This document shows, piece after piece, positions 29,655 to 41,100 of a stretch of 64,000 bases of DNA. The stretch's first letter is position 1. Every line of letters begins with the position of its first letter. This DNA comes from Xiphophorus maculatus (lineage: Eukaryota; Chordata; Actinopteri; Cyprinodontiformes; Poeciliidae), in contig NC_036453.1 in NCBI RefSeq assembly GCF_002775205.1, positions 17,607,594 through 17,671,593 of the forward strand. Direction: 5' to 3'. Below the pieces are notes generated by a model that worked only from the letters and a program-made list of their open reading frames with translations, had not been told where the DNA came from and ran no database searches. The translations under genes and the position numbers were made by a program.

Positions 29655-31649
29655 TCAATACATTCTGCGCTTCATGTAGATCCTCTCAATAAAGTTCTCC
29701 AGCTCTTCCTCACTGTCCAGCTGAGGCACCAGCCCGTCTTCCTCATAATCATCTCCAGGAGTGACCTGTGGGTAGTAGTACTGTGGTCGTCTGCCCCTCC
29801 TGGGCGCGACCACCGGTTTAGGAGGGGGCAGAGGCTGGTAGGTCCGTGGGTGAGGAAGGATATAGTTAGAGATATAAGGTGTGAGAGGCAGACGCGGGGG
29901 CGGCTGCTGCCTCCAGCCCTGTCCGGCCCGGTTCTTACCCCCACCCCTGTGCCTGCGCCTCGGGGGCTGGAGATCAAGTTCCTGGGGGCCGAAGTGCTGA
30001 TCTCTGGACGGGGAGGACTTGCCATAGTACTGTTCTTTAGGATATGGGAAGTAAACTGGGTAGTAGGCTCGATATGGCTTTTGGTAGTAGGGATAGGAGG
30101 GGAAGGCTAAAAACTGTTTCTGGGGTTTATACCAGTAGTCAAGCTGCTTCTGAGGCTTATACCAATAGTCCTGCTTGTATGACTTGACTTTGTCCTTGTG
30201 CCATTTCTTGTTGGATTTATTGTGCTTGTAAGGAGCTTTCTTGGGATTTTTTGAGGCTGTGTAGTGGTAAATGGGTGGAGTGGCAAGAGGAGGAGGCACC
30301 AGAGGCCTGAAGCGAGGAATGATCGGATTGCTGTTGATCGGCTGCTGCTGCAATTCTTTCCTTTTCTTCTTTTTCTCCTCCACGTCACTTATAATCTCGA
30401 TTACGTCGTCGGCGGGCAGGTGGAGCTTGCTGCTGATCTCAATCAGCCTATCGATCATCTGCTGGTCCAGGTCGTCCTCGTCTGGGAGGACCTCCTCTGA
30501 CCTCTTGTCCTCGGCAGTGTTGCTGCTCTTCTGCCGCGGCTTCATGAAGGACTGCTGCTTCCTGCCCATGTACTGCAGCAGCATGTCGGAGGCGATGTCC
30601 GCCAGCCTCTGCTCTTCCTCCCTGGCTCGCTCTGCCTCCTCCTGCTGCCGGAGAACCTCCTGCTTCTCTGCGTGCGCCCTCGCCTCCTCTTGCATGTGGG
30701 AGAGGCTCTCCTCCTCCTCCTCAACCTCCTCCTCCAGCTCCTCGCCGCCGTCATTGAAGTCGTCCATGAAGTTCCCCCCCTTGACGGGTCTGTTGCGCGA
30801 CATGTTGTCCTGCCAGTGCTGCTTCTTCCCAGCTTGTGCGAGTTGAGTGTTGTACGCCTTGTAGCCCTTCAGGGGAGGCAGGATCTCATTGTCTTGCAGA
30901 CCCAAGTCAATGTTTTGGAAGTAGCCTCGGATTTTGCGCTCCAACGAGGGATCTTCTGCCTCTGATGTGGATGTAGATTTGACTTTTTCTATGAGTTGTT
31001 CTAAATTATTTCCCTCCTCTTCTTTGTCATTCCTTTCTTCCTCAGTTGCATTTTGATCCTCCCCTGATCTTGTAGTTTTAGCCTCCTCGTCCTCTTTCTC
31101 CTTTTCCTGGATTTTATCCCCCTGAACAGCTGCCAAATGGCCTAAAATTACCTTTTCAATTGCCTTATCAGCCTCTTGCTTCTCATTGTCTTCTTCCTTC
31201 CCCCTCTCCCCCTCTGTCTGTGCTGCTCCTCTTATCTCACCACCCTGCACGTCTTCAGCGGAGGGCGGCTTTTGACTCTGATCCTCCTCTTCCCAGTCTC
31301 TGTTTCTGCTGGCGAGGATTTCGCCATCCCCTGGGTGGTCCAGGGACTCCAAAAGAACAGCAAGCACCTGCTCAGGGTCACTCACTTTATCTAATTGGCT
31401 ATCTTGACCTGGACCATGAACCCGGTCTGGCAACGCGTCATCTGTGCCAGGGAAAATCTGGGGCTGGGGCGGCGAGAGGAGGGGGCCCAACGAGTCCTCT
31501 TTGTGGTCTGTCCGTGTGCGCCCCTGCACCCCTCCCTCCCCTTGCTCGCCCCATGCCGGGGCGGAGCTGGCTAGCTGTGGAGTGACAATGAGCAGGACCA
31601 ATAGGATGAGACGAGCTGTGGAAGGGGCGTTATGACAGGTCATGACCAT
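29655..31649 (-). CDS. vgf: Neurosecretory protein VGF precursor
   Basis: Secreted precursor packed into dense-core vesicles of neurons and endocrine cells and cut at basic pairs into bioactive peptides. Like mammalian VGF, the whole 664-residue protein is in one exon. A signal peptide covers residues 1-30 (hydrophobic LILLVLLIV, probable cleavage after ASSA). Conserved blocks: EEQRLADIASDMLLQY (345-360), AEDKRSEE (379-386, a KR site), MIDRLIEISSKLHLPADDVI (398-417), VEEKKKKRK (423-431), and the C-terminal EEELENFIERI (647-657), which match the most conserved parts of mammalian VGF. The middle is Glu-rich. Residues 485-545 are rich in Tyr, Lys and Pro and contain a 10-residue tandem duplication (494-513). 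The end, KRRMY, differs from the mammalian LLRRP tail. A splice acceptor (TTCTTCAG) at 31679-31680 lies 29 bp before the ATG. A second ATG (codon 3) is in frame; I chose the first. Confidence 0.95.
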   Translation of the reverse strand: MVMTCHNAPSTARLILLVLLIVTPQLASSAPAWGEQGEGGVQGRTRTDHKEDSLGPLLSPPQPQIFPGTDDALPDRVHGPGQDSQLDKVSDPEQVLAVLLESLDHPGDGEILASRNRDWEEEDQSQKPPSAEDVQGGEIRGAAQTEGERGKEEDNEKQEADKAIEKVILGHLAAVQGDKIQEKEKEDEEAKTTRSGEDQNATEEERNDKEEEGNNLEQLIEKVKSTSTSEAEDPSLERKIRGYFQNIDLGLQDNEILPPLKGYKAYNTQLAQAGKKQHWQDNMSRNRPVKGGNFMDDFNDGGEELEEEVEEEEESLSHMQEEARAHAEKQEVLRQQEEAERAREEEQRLADIASDMLLQYMGRKQQSFMKPRQKSSNTAEDKRSEEVLPDEDDLDQQMIDRLIEISSKLHLPADDVIEIISDVEEKKKKRKELQQQPINSNPIIPRFRPLVPPPLATPPIYHYTASKNPKKAPYKHNKSNKKWHKDKVKSYKQDYWYKPQKQLDYWYKPQKQFLAFPSYPYYQKPYRAYYPVYFPYPKEQYYGKSSPSRDQHFGPQELDLQPPRRRHRGGGKNRAGQGWRQQPPPRLPLTPYISNYILPHPRTYQPLPPPKPVVAPRRGRRPQYYYPQVTPGDDYEEDGLVPQLDSEEELENFIERIYMKRRMY

Positions 31650-31909
31650 GCAGGACTGGCAGGAGGGAGATTAAGCACCTGAAGAAGAAGGAAGACGAGG
31701 CAGAGAAAGAAGGAGAGAAAACACATGAGTAGGTCTGTGTTAGATGCAGGGATTTCAGTGGATAGAAAGGTCATCTGATCAATAGGAATCACTTTAATAT
31801 TCTCAATTATAATGTGTTAAGTACCATTTATTGTCTTTGGAGACTTTGCTACCTGATATTTTACGTTTATATCATGCAAAAGATATTTTTAAATCTGTTT
31901 ATGATGATG

Positions 31910-31943
<34 letters not shown>
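31910..31943. repeat. (TTA)n microsatellite
   Basis: Eleven or so TTA/ATT trinucleotides in vgf intron 1. Confidence 0.95.
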
Positions 31944-31945
<2 letters not shown>

Positions 31946-32147
31946 AAGACATTTCAGGGAGAAAAGCTGTTCGACCATCCATAGAACCGGTGCGTTTTAC
32001 ACGGAAAAACTACAGTTTCTAAAAGAAAATGTAGCTGCATTTTCCAGCATGCAGTTAAAAGGAGACTCGATGGAAAACGTGAAGGTGAAGCTTCATCGGC
32101 CTTTTATTTGTTCGATTCGCCTCGTAAATCATCACATGAGGAGCGTG

Positions 32148-32150
<3 letters not shown>

Positions 32151-32188
<38 letters not shown>
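32151..32188. repeat. Poly(T) run, 38 bp
   Basis: An uninterrupted T tract in vgf intron 1, so poly(A) in the transcribed strand. No SINE or LINE body is visible beside it. It could be the tail of a decayed retroelement or simple slippage. Confidence 0.9.
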
Positions 32189-32190
<2 letters not shown>

Positions 32191-33275
32191 GCTTGCCAAA
32201 TCGCCGCCTGAACCAGATTATTATTTTTCACACGGTGCAGATTAAGAGACTTGGAATAACTCTTGCTCAATCGCATAATGCAGTACGAGATTTATCTCAC
32301 ACTGGTCATTATTTGCACGTAAATAAACGAGATTACTTGTTTTTAAATATAATCAATTTAAAAAAAAAAGCCTCACCTTTTGCGCCAAGCTAGCTCAACC
32401 CAGATTCGGACAAGCATCCCTTTCTTTTAAATTAAAGTGCAAAACCAAAACTGTGTTTTAGTCGTGACTTTGGTTAATTTCCGTGCGTCAAGGCGATTTG
32501 GCACGACGCTGGCTTTAAAGATGGCAAGCACTGGCAAGTCATGCGTAAAAGCTTGGAGCGACGCTTGGCGGTGTTTAATCCTGCGGTCTCTGGGTGGTCG
32601 GCACAATTTGTAAACAAGCGGGATGTAAATAAAAAAATGTAAGATTCCGTTTTCCCGCGAGCGACGACAAAAAAGAGGAGCGGCCAGGGAGGATACGTGG
32701 CTTTTGTCCTTTTCATGATGCGAGTATCTTCCTCCAGTGGCGGCAGCCGCGGCGGCGGAATGCAGACCAGCGCAAACATTTGGGGGCAACATTGCCCGCA
32801 TTTCAATTCGTTTCCGTTTTTTATTCAACGAAAAAGAGGCGAAACGAAACAATGACAGTTGAATAAAGCAGCTGCTCTTTACGTATTTGGTTCAAATTGA
32901 TTCATTCGGAAATTAAGAACTCTTGAAAGTTAGATTTTTAAACGCCTGTTTATAATGAAAATGCAAACATTGCTATTTAGTCCACGTGTGATATTCGCGA
33001 AATTTCAACGCCAAAAAAGGTCTGAAGAGCTGCTGCGGAGAAATGTTTACTGAAAACCATTTACACTCGCACAATAGAGGGCTAAATCCTTAATTGTCTC
33101 CTCGAAACAAAAATATACATCATTGTTTTCTATCTTTTTTCATTTGTGGAAACAATGATTAGTTTTAGAAACCAAAATTATTAAAATAGTCGCTTTCCTA
33201 AAAACGTGCTATTTTTTTGATAATTTTAAAGCTACCTCTTTTTTTAATAATAATAAAGTTAATTTATACAATTAA

Positions 33276-34880
33276 GATAACTTTAAATAGTCCAAGATTA
33301 AGATTCCACTTAGACAATGGCGATTTTCAGCAAAAAAAACAACAAAAAAACAATTCTACCAAATTTATGTTACATTTTGAACGATTTCACATGCGCGAAA
33401 TGTACCTCGTTTCTCATTTTACAAATCTACATATTTTTTAAACTTTTTTAACATTTATTTAGTTTTTTTTTTTACTTTTAAGAAAAGAAGAAAAAAACCC
33501 CAGTTGTGATTTTTTTTTTTTTCCCGGTCAGATCGCCTTGCCTTAGATAAAAGATGACACTTCGCTTCACTTACCTGGAGTCCCACTGGGGGGTGGGGAA
33601 GCGGGGAAACTCACAAAGCACTGGAAAAGCCAAGATTATTATCATAAATAGTGGATCACCTGAGAGAATGTCACTTTTCCCTCCTTCTCTATTCAGCCTG
33701 TGACCAACATCAAGACAAAAAATAAAAAATAAAAAAATAAAAATCTCAGTCAAGGATTCTTTGTTTAGCTTTGACGGTGTGTTTATATCGCAGCGGTACT
33801 GGCGCTGGTGTACAATTGGATGAATGTTTTCAGCACCACGGTCAGCGCAACTTTATCGTATATACCCCTCGCTGGACCACGTGACGCTTCCCCCCCCCAC
33901 CCCCCCCCCCAACCCCCAGCTGCAGGCGCTGCTGACGTCACTCCCATTGATAAGAATGTTGGTGGGGAGATAGCAGTGTGAGTCTAGGCTGGCCCGAGCT
34001 GATGAATGAACGGAAATGGCATGAATGAAATAGTACTTTCCTGAATGAAAAGGAGAAATTGTAGCGATGAAGCTGCTGCGGGGCTGTTTTTCCCCCTCGC
34101 ACGCTCGGAGATTAGCGGGCTGCGTCCTCCTGCCTTTGCCCCGGCTTGATTAAGTTCCAGGAGACGGGGAAATATTTTTAAAAAACACACACACACCGGC
34201 GCAACCTGTGTGTTTTTTTTATATATATATATAATTTAGGGTCATTTGGTTGCGAGATTCGCCAACAACTTGCAATCTGACGCTTCCGACACTTAAAGTG
34301 GTGCGGACTCATTTCTCTTGCAGCCTGGTTGTTAGTCTGTGGTGGCCATCTCTGGCTGCATCACCGCCCTGACTGTGTAAGCACTTCATTTGTTAGGTTT
34401 ATATGAGGATTATGCTAGAATATGTGATATTCAGAATAGTATTAGTTCCTCCACTTGCCAGGCAGGGTTAGTTCTGTAGGTGCTGTTGCTCATTTGCGTT
34501 TTATTTAGCTGCAATCATAATTTTCAGAGAGGTACCTCTCTGTACAAATGTATCAGTCAGGACAGGGGTATAAAAAAAAAATCCGTTATTGTAGTTAGCC
34601 TTAAAATCATCCACAACCCTGATACATTTATAAGTTGAGGTTTAGAATTGAAGTTTGTCTTTTGACATATAAACAGAGCAGATCCCAAAAAGATTAAAAG
34701 TGCAAATAGTCTGTCAACTGTGGCTTGATGGCTGCAATACCACTAAGGGTCTTTCCTTTGTCAATAATTATCCACAAGTTTCTCAATAACGTGTGAATAA
34801 TTATATAATTCAAATAACTTTAACATAGTCCAAGATTAAGGCCCTACTTAGACAATGGCAATTTTCAGCAAAACAACAAT
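33276..34880. repeat. Direct repeat pair flanking vgf exon 1 and promoter
   Basis: Two copies of about 65 bp (33276-33345 and 34814-34880) share AACTTTAA.ATAGTCCAAGATTAA and CTTAGACAATGGC.ATTTTCAGCAAAA at about 90% identity, 1.54 kb apart in the same orientation. Between them lie vgf exon 1 and the promoter. They may be copies of an unrecognised dispersed repeat or a local duplication. Confidence 0.75.
33855..33945 (-). promoter_or_regulatory. vgf promoter: CRE, E-box and TATA-like element
   Basis: Reading on the minus strand there are, in order, a perfect cAMP-response element TGACGTCA (33940-33933), a C/G-rich run, a CACGTG E-box (33883-33878), and TATATA (33864-33859) about 30 bp before the inferred start near 33830. 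Mammalian VGF is known to be induced by NGF, BDNF and cAMP through a CRE near the TATA box, so the layout supports both the gene call and its regulation by CREB. A long C-run (33892-33915) separates the CRE from the E-box. Confidence 0.75.
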
Positions 34881-35047
34881 AAATAAAAAATTGCTGAAAA
34901 AATTCTTTCAGCAAATAATAAGTTTGCTGAAACGTATTTTTTGCTATAAGTTTCAGCTTTTAACAACTATCTCTACTTTCTCAATAAGTTGAGAGAGTTA
35001 TTGAGAAACTGATTGACAAGTTTCTCAATAACTTGTGAATAATTATT
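34772..35047. repeat. Repeated segment with perfect 15-bp hairpin
   Basis: AGTTATTGAGAAACT (34996-35010) pairs with AGTTTCTCAATAACT (35019-35033) across an 8-nt loop. The right arm with its flank (CAAGTTTCTCAATAAC, TGTGAATAATTAT) is also a direct repeat of 34772-34803. Confidence 0.85.
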
Positions 35048-37639
35048 GGCATCCAATTTTGCACTGGAATGAGAATAAAAACTGACATTATCCTCTTGGA
35101 CCCAGGACATAATTTTAGATAAATGCCTGTTCTACCAACTACAACATTGTGTAGCCCACATTAAGAATCAGCTGCACATACTGTTACCGATTTCTAATTT
35201 AGCAAATTATTATTGAAACATTATTTTATTAAATTATTGTTCTATTTTTCCTGTTGTATTGCATTTTGAACTGGCTGTTTAAACCCATACCAAATATCGG
35301 TTTTTGTTAGTTTCAAAGCTTATTCAGCCTCATTACTAATTACTCATTATAATCTTTGCTATGTAGGTTTTATTTGGTTTTGTGCCAGGAACATCCAGAA
35401 TGATTCTATAATTCTAATAGGATTGATTTGGTGTGTGATATGAGTCAGTGTGATGGTGAAAAATTAAATCTGCTTTTATTTTCGACGTTCTAGCGGATAC
35501 CCAAAGATTTTAAAAATCTGACTGGTAAGTTACATCCAACGTTCTTTTGAACAAAAGGAAAGTTCAAAAAATGTTTTATATAATGTGCAGTGTTGTTTGA
35601 GATTAATCTGTCTGTCCAGAAGGGACAAATGGACTTTACTTCAGGCAATCCAGATTTACCATCGTTTATGACTACACACAGCTAGAGCCACAAATTTAAT
35701 TGGAAAGGATTCCAACACCCGAAAAGCTTGCAGTAATTAATTAATTTATTACTAATAAAAAGAAATTTGTTACTTAACTAAAGTTGTGATGAATCTAGTT
35801 GCTAAATGTTAGCATTATCTTGTTTTCATTTACTTAATTAATCAAACATTCACTTTGGGAGGGAAGTGTACACTTTGAAGAACTGAAATGCATACATGAT
35901 TTATGTTTTCTTATTGATGAAAATGTGAAAAGTAATGCATTTGTATTCAGTATATTTTACTCTGACACTCCTAAGTAAAATCCACTTTAAACAACTGCCT
36001 TCATCTATTTAATCCAGTCCACCTGAGTGAAAGTTTTTCTCAGTAATCCAACTGTTCTGTGAAGACTTCACAGGTTTGTTAAGGAATACTTGTGAAGCAG
36101 CATCACAAAGACAAAGGAACACAGAAGAAAGGTCAAGGATATTTTACAGGATCTTAATTCATAATACATCCTACATTCACTTATGACTTAAAATGTCATT
36201 GCGATTTATGCATCTTCTAAGTGTGACATTTTGGACGTCTGCACTGTGCCGTTAGCTGAAAGCTTCTCTAAAAGTGTAGCTTTGTGCACTTTGGCTGTGA
36301 CTCGATCGTTGTCAGTACCAAGGCATTGGAAAAAAAACAAAAAGAAACGGCAGCATTTGCTGTGGAGAAGCAGTTCACAGCTGGCATAAGAACACTGAAA
36401 GGGTTTAAATCTCTCACATTCTGCCTGAAACATCAAAGCAAGAATCAGAAGGTTTCCTGGAGTAAACAATTACTGGTCACACAGGGAGACTTTTATTACC
36501 CACACATGGTTTTTACCTGTGTTTTTAAGGCCCCGTTTCTGCTCCATTTATCACAAAATAAAAAGCGCATTCCACTTCCCCCATCAGCTAGTCGTTCCCA
36601 AGGTCTGCCATAATGGTACATTTTTGTGCATCATGGCTCAAGGCCACAAAAAGTACACTTATTCCTGTCATTTGGCTTTCCCGCAGATAAAGTAAGACAC
36701 TGGGCTGTCATTACTGGCATCTTTGTGCATAATGTAGAAACAAGCTTAGTCACAACATTAAAGCCAAACTCATTTCCATACATTTCATTTGTCAATGTCA
36801 AACCCCTGCTTCGGCCTTGTGTGGAACGAGATTCAGCTGTCAGCCCTCAAAGAGTTTATTTCTCACTGCATCTGGGCGTTTCGCTTCTGGCTGAGAGCCT
36901 CCGTGTTTATGGATGGGCTTATATTCCGCTGTGTGTTCAGGTAATCATAAACAGGGATTCTGAGTTATCACCGGTGTTCCATGGTTAAATTTATATTTGA
37001 CAAACATGTCAATCATATGAAGCCTGGTTTCTTAAGCAACTGCTGTGTGTACCGATTAGAGTCTTAACACGTTTTACCTTGTTAGGGAAATAAGGGCCAA
37101 TCAGGAAGTGGAGAAGCATTTGGGATTATAAAACAAAATGTGCATTTATTTAGTGCATCCAATTTAGTGCATAACTCTTTTTGTATAACTAGGCTTCATT
37201 AAACTAAAACGAATTTTAAGTAAAATACTGTAGAACGTTAATCACAACCTTAATATCAAAACTATGGGACATGAAAAGGCACACTTTCCCTATATTGCTT
37301 AAAACGTCCTGAAGCAAAGAGTTGATGAACTTCTCATTCATGCAAATTAATACATTTCAAAGAAAGAAAATATTTGACATCTGATAATTCATGCAACAAC
37401 ATGCATCACGGACTGTTTTCTTCACACACACATACAATCTGAAAATCTTATCTGCCATTATTTATCTTGTATAATATTATACACATATATAATCCATTTC
37501 CTAACATTCTTGTATATTCTGTATAATCAGTATAATCTGTGCATAAAGCTCCCATATTTATATTTATACACAACATCTATATCTCTTGCTATAACCCCTT
37601 ATAGTCCATACATACATAGTCTTGTACATCCGTAAATAA

Positions 37640-37757
37640 ATATTTATATCTTGTAGAGCACTTCTGGATAGAAGCAAACTACATCTCGTTGCTTGTACTT
37701 GTGACAGTGCAATGACAATAAAGTTGAATTCTATTCTATTCTATTCTATTCTATTCT
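37640..37757 (+). repeat. L2-like LINE 3' end with (TTCTA)n tail
   Basis: The text CTTGTACTTGTGACAGTGCA followed by ATGACAATAAAGTTGAATTC and a TTCTA pentamer array (37727-37757) is the familiar 3' end of fish L2-type LINEs. The 5' part is decayed or truncated; no reverse transcriptase frame is seen. Confidence 0.6.
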
Positions 37758-37763
37758 AACAAG

Positions 37764-38110
37764 CTGCACGGTGGTGCAGTTGGTAGCGCCGTTGCCTTGC
37801 AGAAAGAAGCTCCTGGGATTTTTCTGCATGGAGTTTGCATGCTCTCCCCATGAAGTATCTCCAGGTACTTTGATTTGATTCAACAGTCAAATAAACATGG
37901 CAGTAAGATTAACTGGTTACTGTAAATTGTCCTCAGTTATGAGTGCCTGCATGCATGGTTGTTCTGTGTATTTCTGCGTCACTCTGCAGTGGTTTGGTGA
38001 CTGTCCAGGGTGTGCCCCTCCTCTTGCCTACTGCTCACAGAGATAGGTACCAATTTTCCTTTTCCTCCTTCCCAAAACCGTGCACTGATAAGTCGATGAA
38101 TGGACTGTGT
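37764..38110 (+). repeat. Decayed copy of an abundant teleost dispersed repeat
   Basis: Diagnostic pieces in order: ACGGTGGTGCAGTTGGTAGC, TTTCTGCATGGAGTTTGCATG then CTCTCCCC, TGGTTTGGTGACTGTCCAGG then GTGTGCCCC, and TGCTCACAGAGATAGG. This order matches a repeat that I recognise from many fish genomes. I cannot name its class with certainty. Confidence 0.6.
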
Positions 38111-41100
38111 GGTGTATCACAAGCAGCAAATCATAAGATACCGCATGGCTGGTTAATAATGGTGAACAATTAAGAACTTTTAACTGTGCACTAAATGAAT
38201 GGCCTAAGTGAAGCTACCAGCCACCCCAACCTTTTCCCAGTTAAACAAAATTGATATTAAATGTTTGTGCTGGTTTGTGCAGCAACAATTCTGCTTGTGC
38301 CACTGTCATTCTTATCATTTACAAAATTAAACGCCAGGAATCTGGTTTATTTATAGTAAGTGTATGAAAACGTACAATGATGAAAGACTTGGGCTTGTGG
38401 TTCTTGGTGACGTCAGGAGGAAGAGTGATGTGATTAGAAAAGGCTTAATATGCTTTGAATAAATTTGAAGTGAGGAAGAATAATGACACCTTATGGTCCA
38501 GTTGTGGAAGGTGGATGTTGAGAGGAAGGAAGGATCCAGATGGTGGAAGGTCATCTGGGATAGATTGTTGTTGATGAAGAGGAGTAAATGGATGCCTGGA
38601 GAAGAACTAGATAAAGCAATAGATTGGATACAGGATGGCGTGCAAGCCACAGCAGGAGGTAAACCAACAAAGAACACAAGGAATAAACAACTAGCGAGAA
38701 AGGTAACACACCAAGCATGCCTGATCTTCAGGTGCCATCCAACAGCTTCTTAAAAGCCTCTGCAAACTAAGGGATAACTGCAGACAGATGTAGAGATTGC
38801 AGCAGGTTGACCACAACCTCCAGAAAAGATCTTCCATTAAGGAATGACTTCCCACACACAAGCACAGCCCAGTGTCAGGATCCTGACAAACCCCTCTTTA
38901 GATATCTCCATGATTGCTTACAGAATTTGTGGAGAGTTAAAAATTTAATTTTGGTATTTCTGAATCAATGCTACTAAAATATCATGTCAGGTGGTTTTAT
39001 ATCTCACAGGTGTGACAGAAAGGTTCTGAGAAGACCCGCTTAAATGTTAAAAAGCAATCAGGATTAACATCTCCGGTCTTTGTGGTGCACTTATACATTC
39101 TAGTGTTAGAATCCATTTGCAGAATTAGGTAGGAAATGGCTTTTTTTTTTCTTTTTTTTTTTACCTGAAGACTAAACCAGGGTTTTATGTTGGCTCAGAA
39201 GAAGAGTGTCACTTATTTTCTGCATTACAATATGGGGTCTGAGTCCATGGATGAAAGAAACACATCAAAAGGAGAAGCAATTTGTAATAATGCCTTGAGG
39301 CAGCGCATAACCTCCGTTTGATTAGATTCTGCACAAGTGATTGTTTGCTGCAGAATGCAGTGTTACTCAGTGTGTTTGCATGGCGGACATGTTTGTGTGA
39401 GCGTGTGTTCATCTTAGTTGAAATGCTTGATGGCAGCAGCAGGCTCACAGAGGTAAGTATGAAGCTGGAGGGCAGATGCTGATATAACGGTCTGGTATTA
39501 TCAACTGCCACTCAGCATTAGTTGGCCCCTTACCCTCACTCCATGTCCGCACCCCCGCACTGACTCACGCTCCCCCGCCTGCTCGGCCACTCACACAGTT
39601 TAACACTGATGCACCATGGCTGCATTTAATGGAATACATGCACTGGAGAACACACAGATGCCTCGCAGTAATGGTTCCATCTCTCCCTTTGTTGTTGTGC
39701 TCTCCTATCTCTTAAACAGCATGCTCAAACATGCATTCCCTCTCATGCAGTCATGTACATTTCAAACAAGTGAACCACAGGAGGAGCTGTCGCCGATGGT
39801 TCCCTGTGCAAGCTGCTAACACAAGACAATGGCTACATATAGATGGTCTTTTGTTTAATTTATTTAAGGTTTTCTTTCCCCATCCTGGTATTGGACGGAG
39901 CAAGGCAGCAGGGTTGTGAGGTAAGGTGAAAAATCGACATGCTTTATCACCGGGAGATAGGGAAAAATGAATGCCGACACAATTCTGGCCACAATTACGG
40001 TAATACAAGCGGGGGGATCTCTGAGCAAGCGCGCTAATGCAGCTCCTCGCTCAGCCCTGTGAACGGTTTCTACCTGGAAGTGATAAAATAGAGCTCATGA
40101 TTAACAGAAGCTATTTCCGCCCACGCCACTTTGTCAGAGGAGGGAAGTAATTGCACCATAAGGTTCCTACAACACAATGCATTGCAGGGACTTGATGATG
40201 CGAGAGACTCTGGCGCCCACACTATAATCTGCAACAGAGTTACAGTCAAGTTTTTTTTCTCTCTTTTTCCATGTTAGCATCACGCTTTTTCAAAAGTTTG
40301 AAATTGCTGCATGCAGTGCAATATAACCTAAAAAAAATCTGATATGAGAACCTTTTTTTTTGTGAGAAGGAATGTATAAATGTTTTTGGCCTATTTTTGT
40401 GAATCTGATTCACTCTCGTTCTAACATTAGTATGTGAGTCAACTGTTAAAGGAGGCAGCACTGCATCACCAGACAACATTTCAACCTCATGGTGCTCTGG
40501 TCACTTTTGGAGTTGTTGTTTGTGTTTGTTTATTAAACAAAGAGCAGGATTGGGTTTTGTAAACCTAACTTTTGGTTTTCTGGTGAATTACAACTAAAAC
40601 GTAAATTGAGATCATCTGCCAACAATTTCAGTTGCAAGCCTTTTCAAACATTGTTTGAAGCTCCAAATCTGATCCTTAGACTTGGTCAAAGGTCTGGAAC
40701 AACTGGGGACGTGTGTTGGATGAGCAGAAATACTCAAATACAACTTTAAAATTAAACAGCAAAAGTAAAAAAATACAAAAAAAGGGTAAGCACTTGCCAT
40801 AAAACACAGTGACATATAGCTTTCCACTTGAAAAAAATATGATTCTGCATTTTTATTGTAAGAGAAAATAATAAATCTTTGGAAAGAAAGAAAGAAAGAA
40901 GGAGTTTGAAGGTGGCAAAAATACGCCTTCCATTCCCATCAGCTCCGTAAATCTTTAACAGGCACAGCAAAGAATAATGCCCTGCTGCTCACACTGCACC
41001 ACCCTCTAAATGAACATCACCACTTCGTAAGTTTTCTATGGCAGGTTAGCACATCTACCTCATGATGAATATGGTGTTAAAAGTAATATTTGGATCTATA

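Larger units (their letters stand above)
31678..33830 (-). other. vgf 5' UTR exon(s) and intron 1
   Basis: The coding exon begins at 31678 after TCTTCTTCAG. A strong donor (CTCCAG then GTAAGTGAAG) lies at 33575/33574, so a noncoding first exon of about 250 bp (about 33830-33575) joins the coding exon after a 1.9-kb intron. This matches the noncoding first exon of mammalian VGF. The intron contains a TTA repeat, a poly(T) run and a CpG-richer segment (about 32460-32800). Transcript ends are inferred. Confidence 0.6.

Noticed and set aside
30271..30846. 191-codon plus-strand open frame
   Set aside because: It is the antisense shadow of the Glu-rich vgf coding exon.
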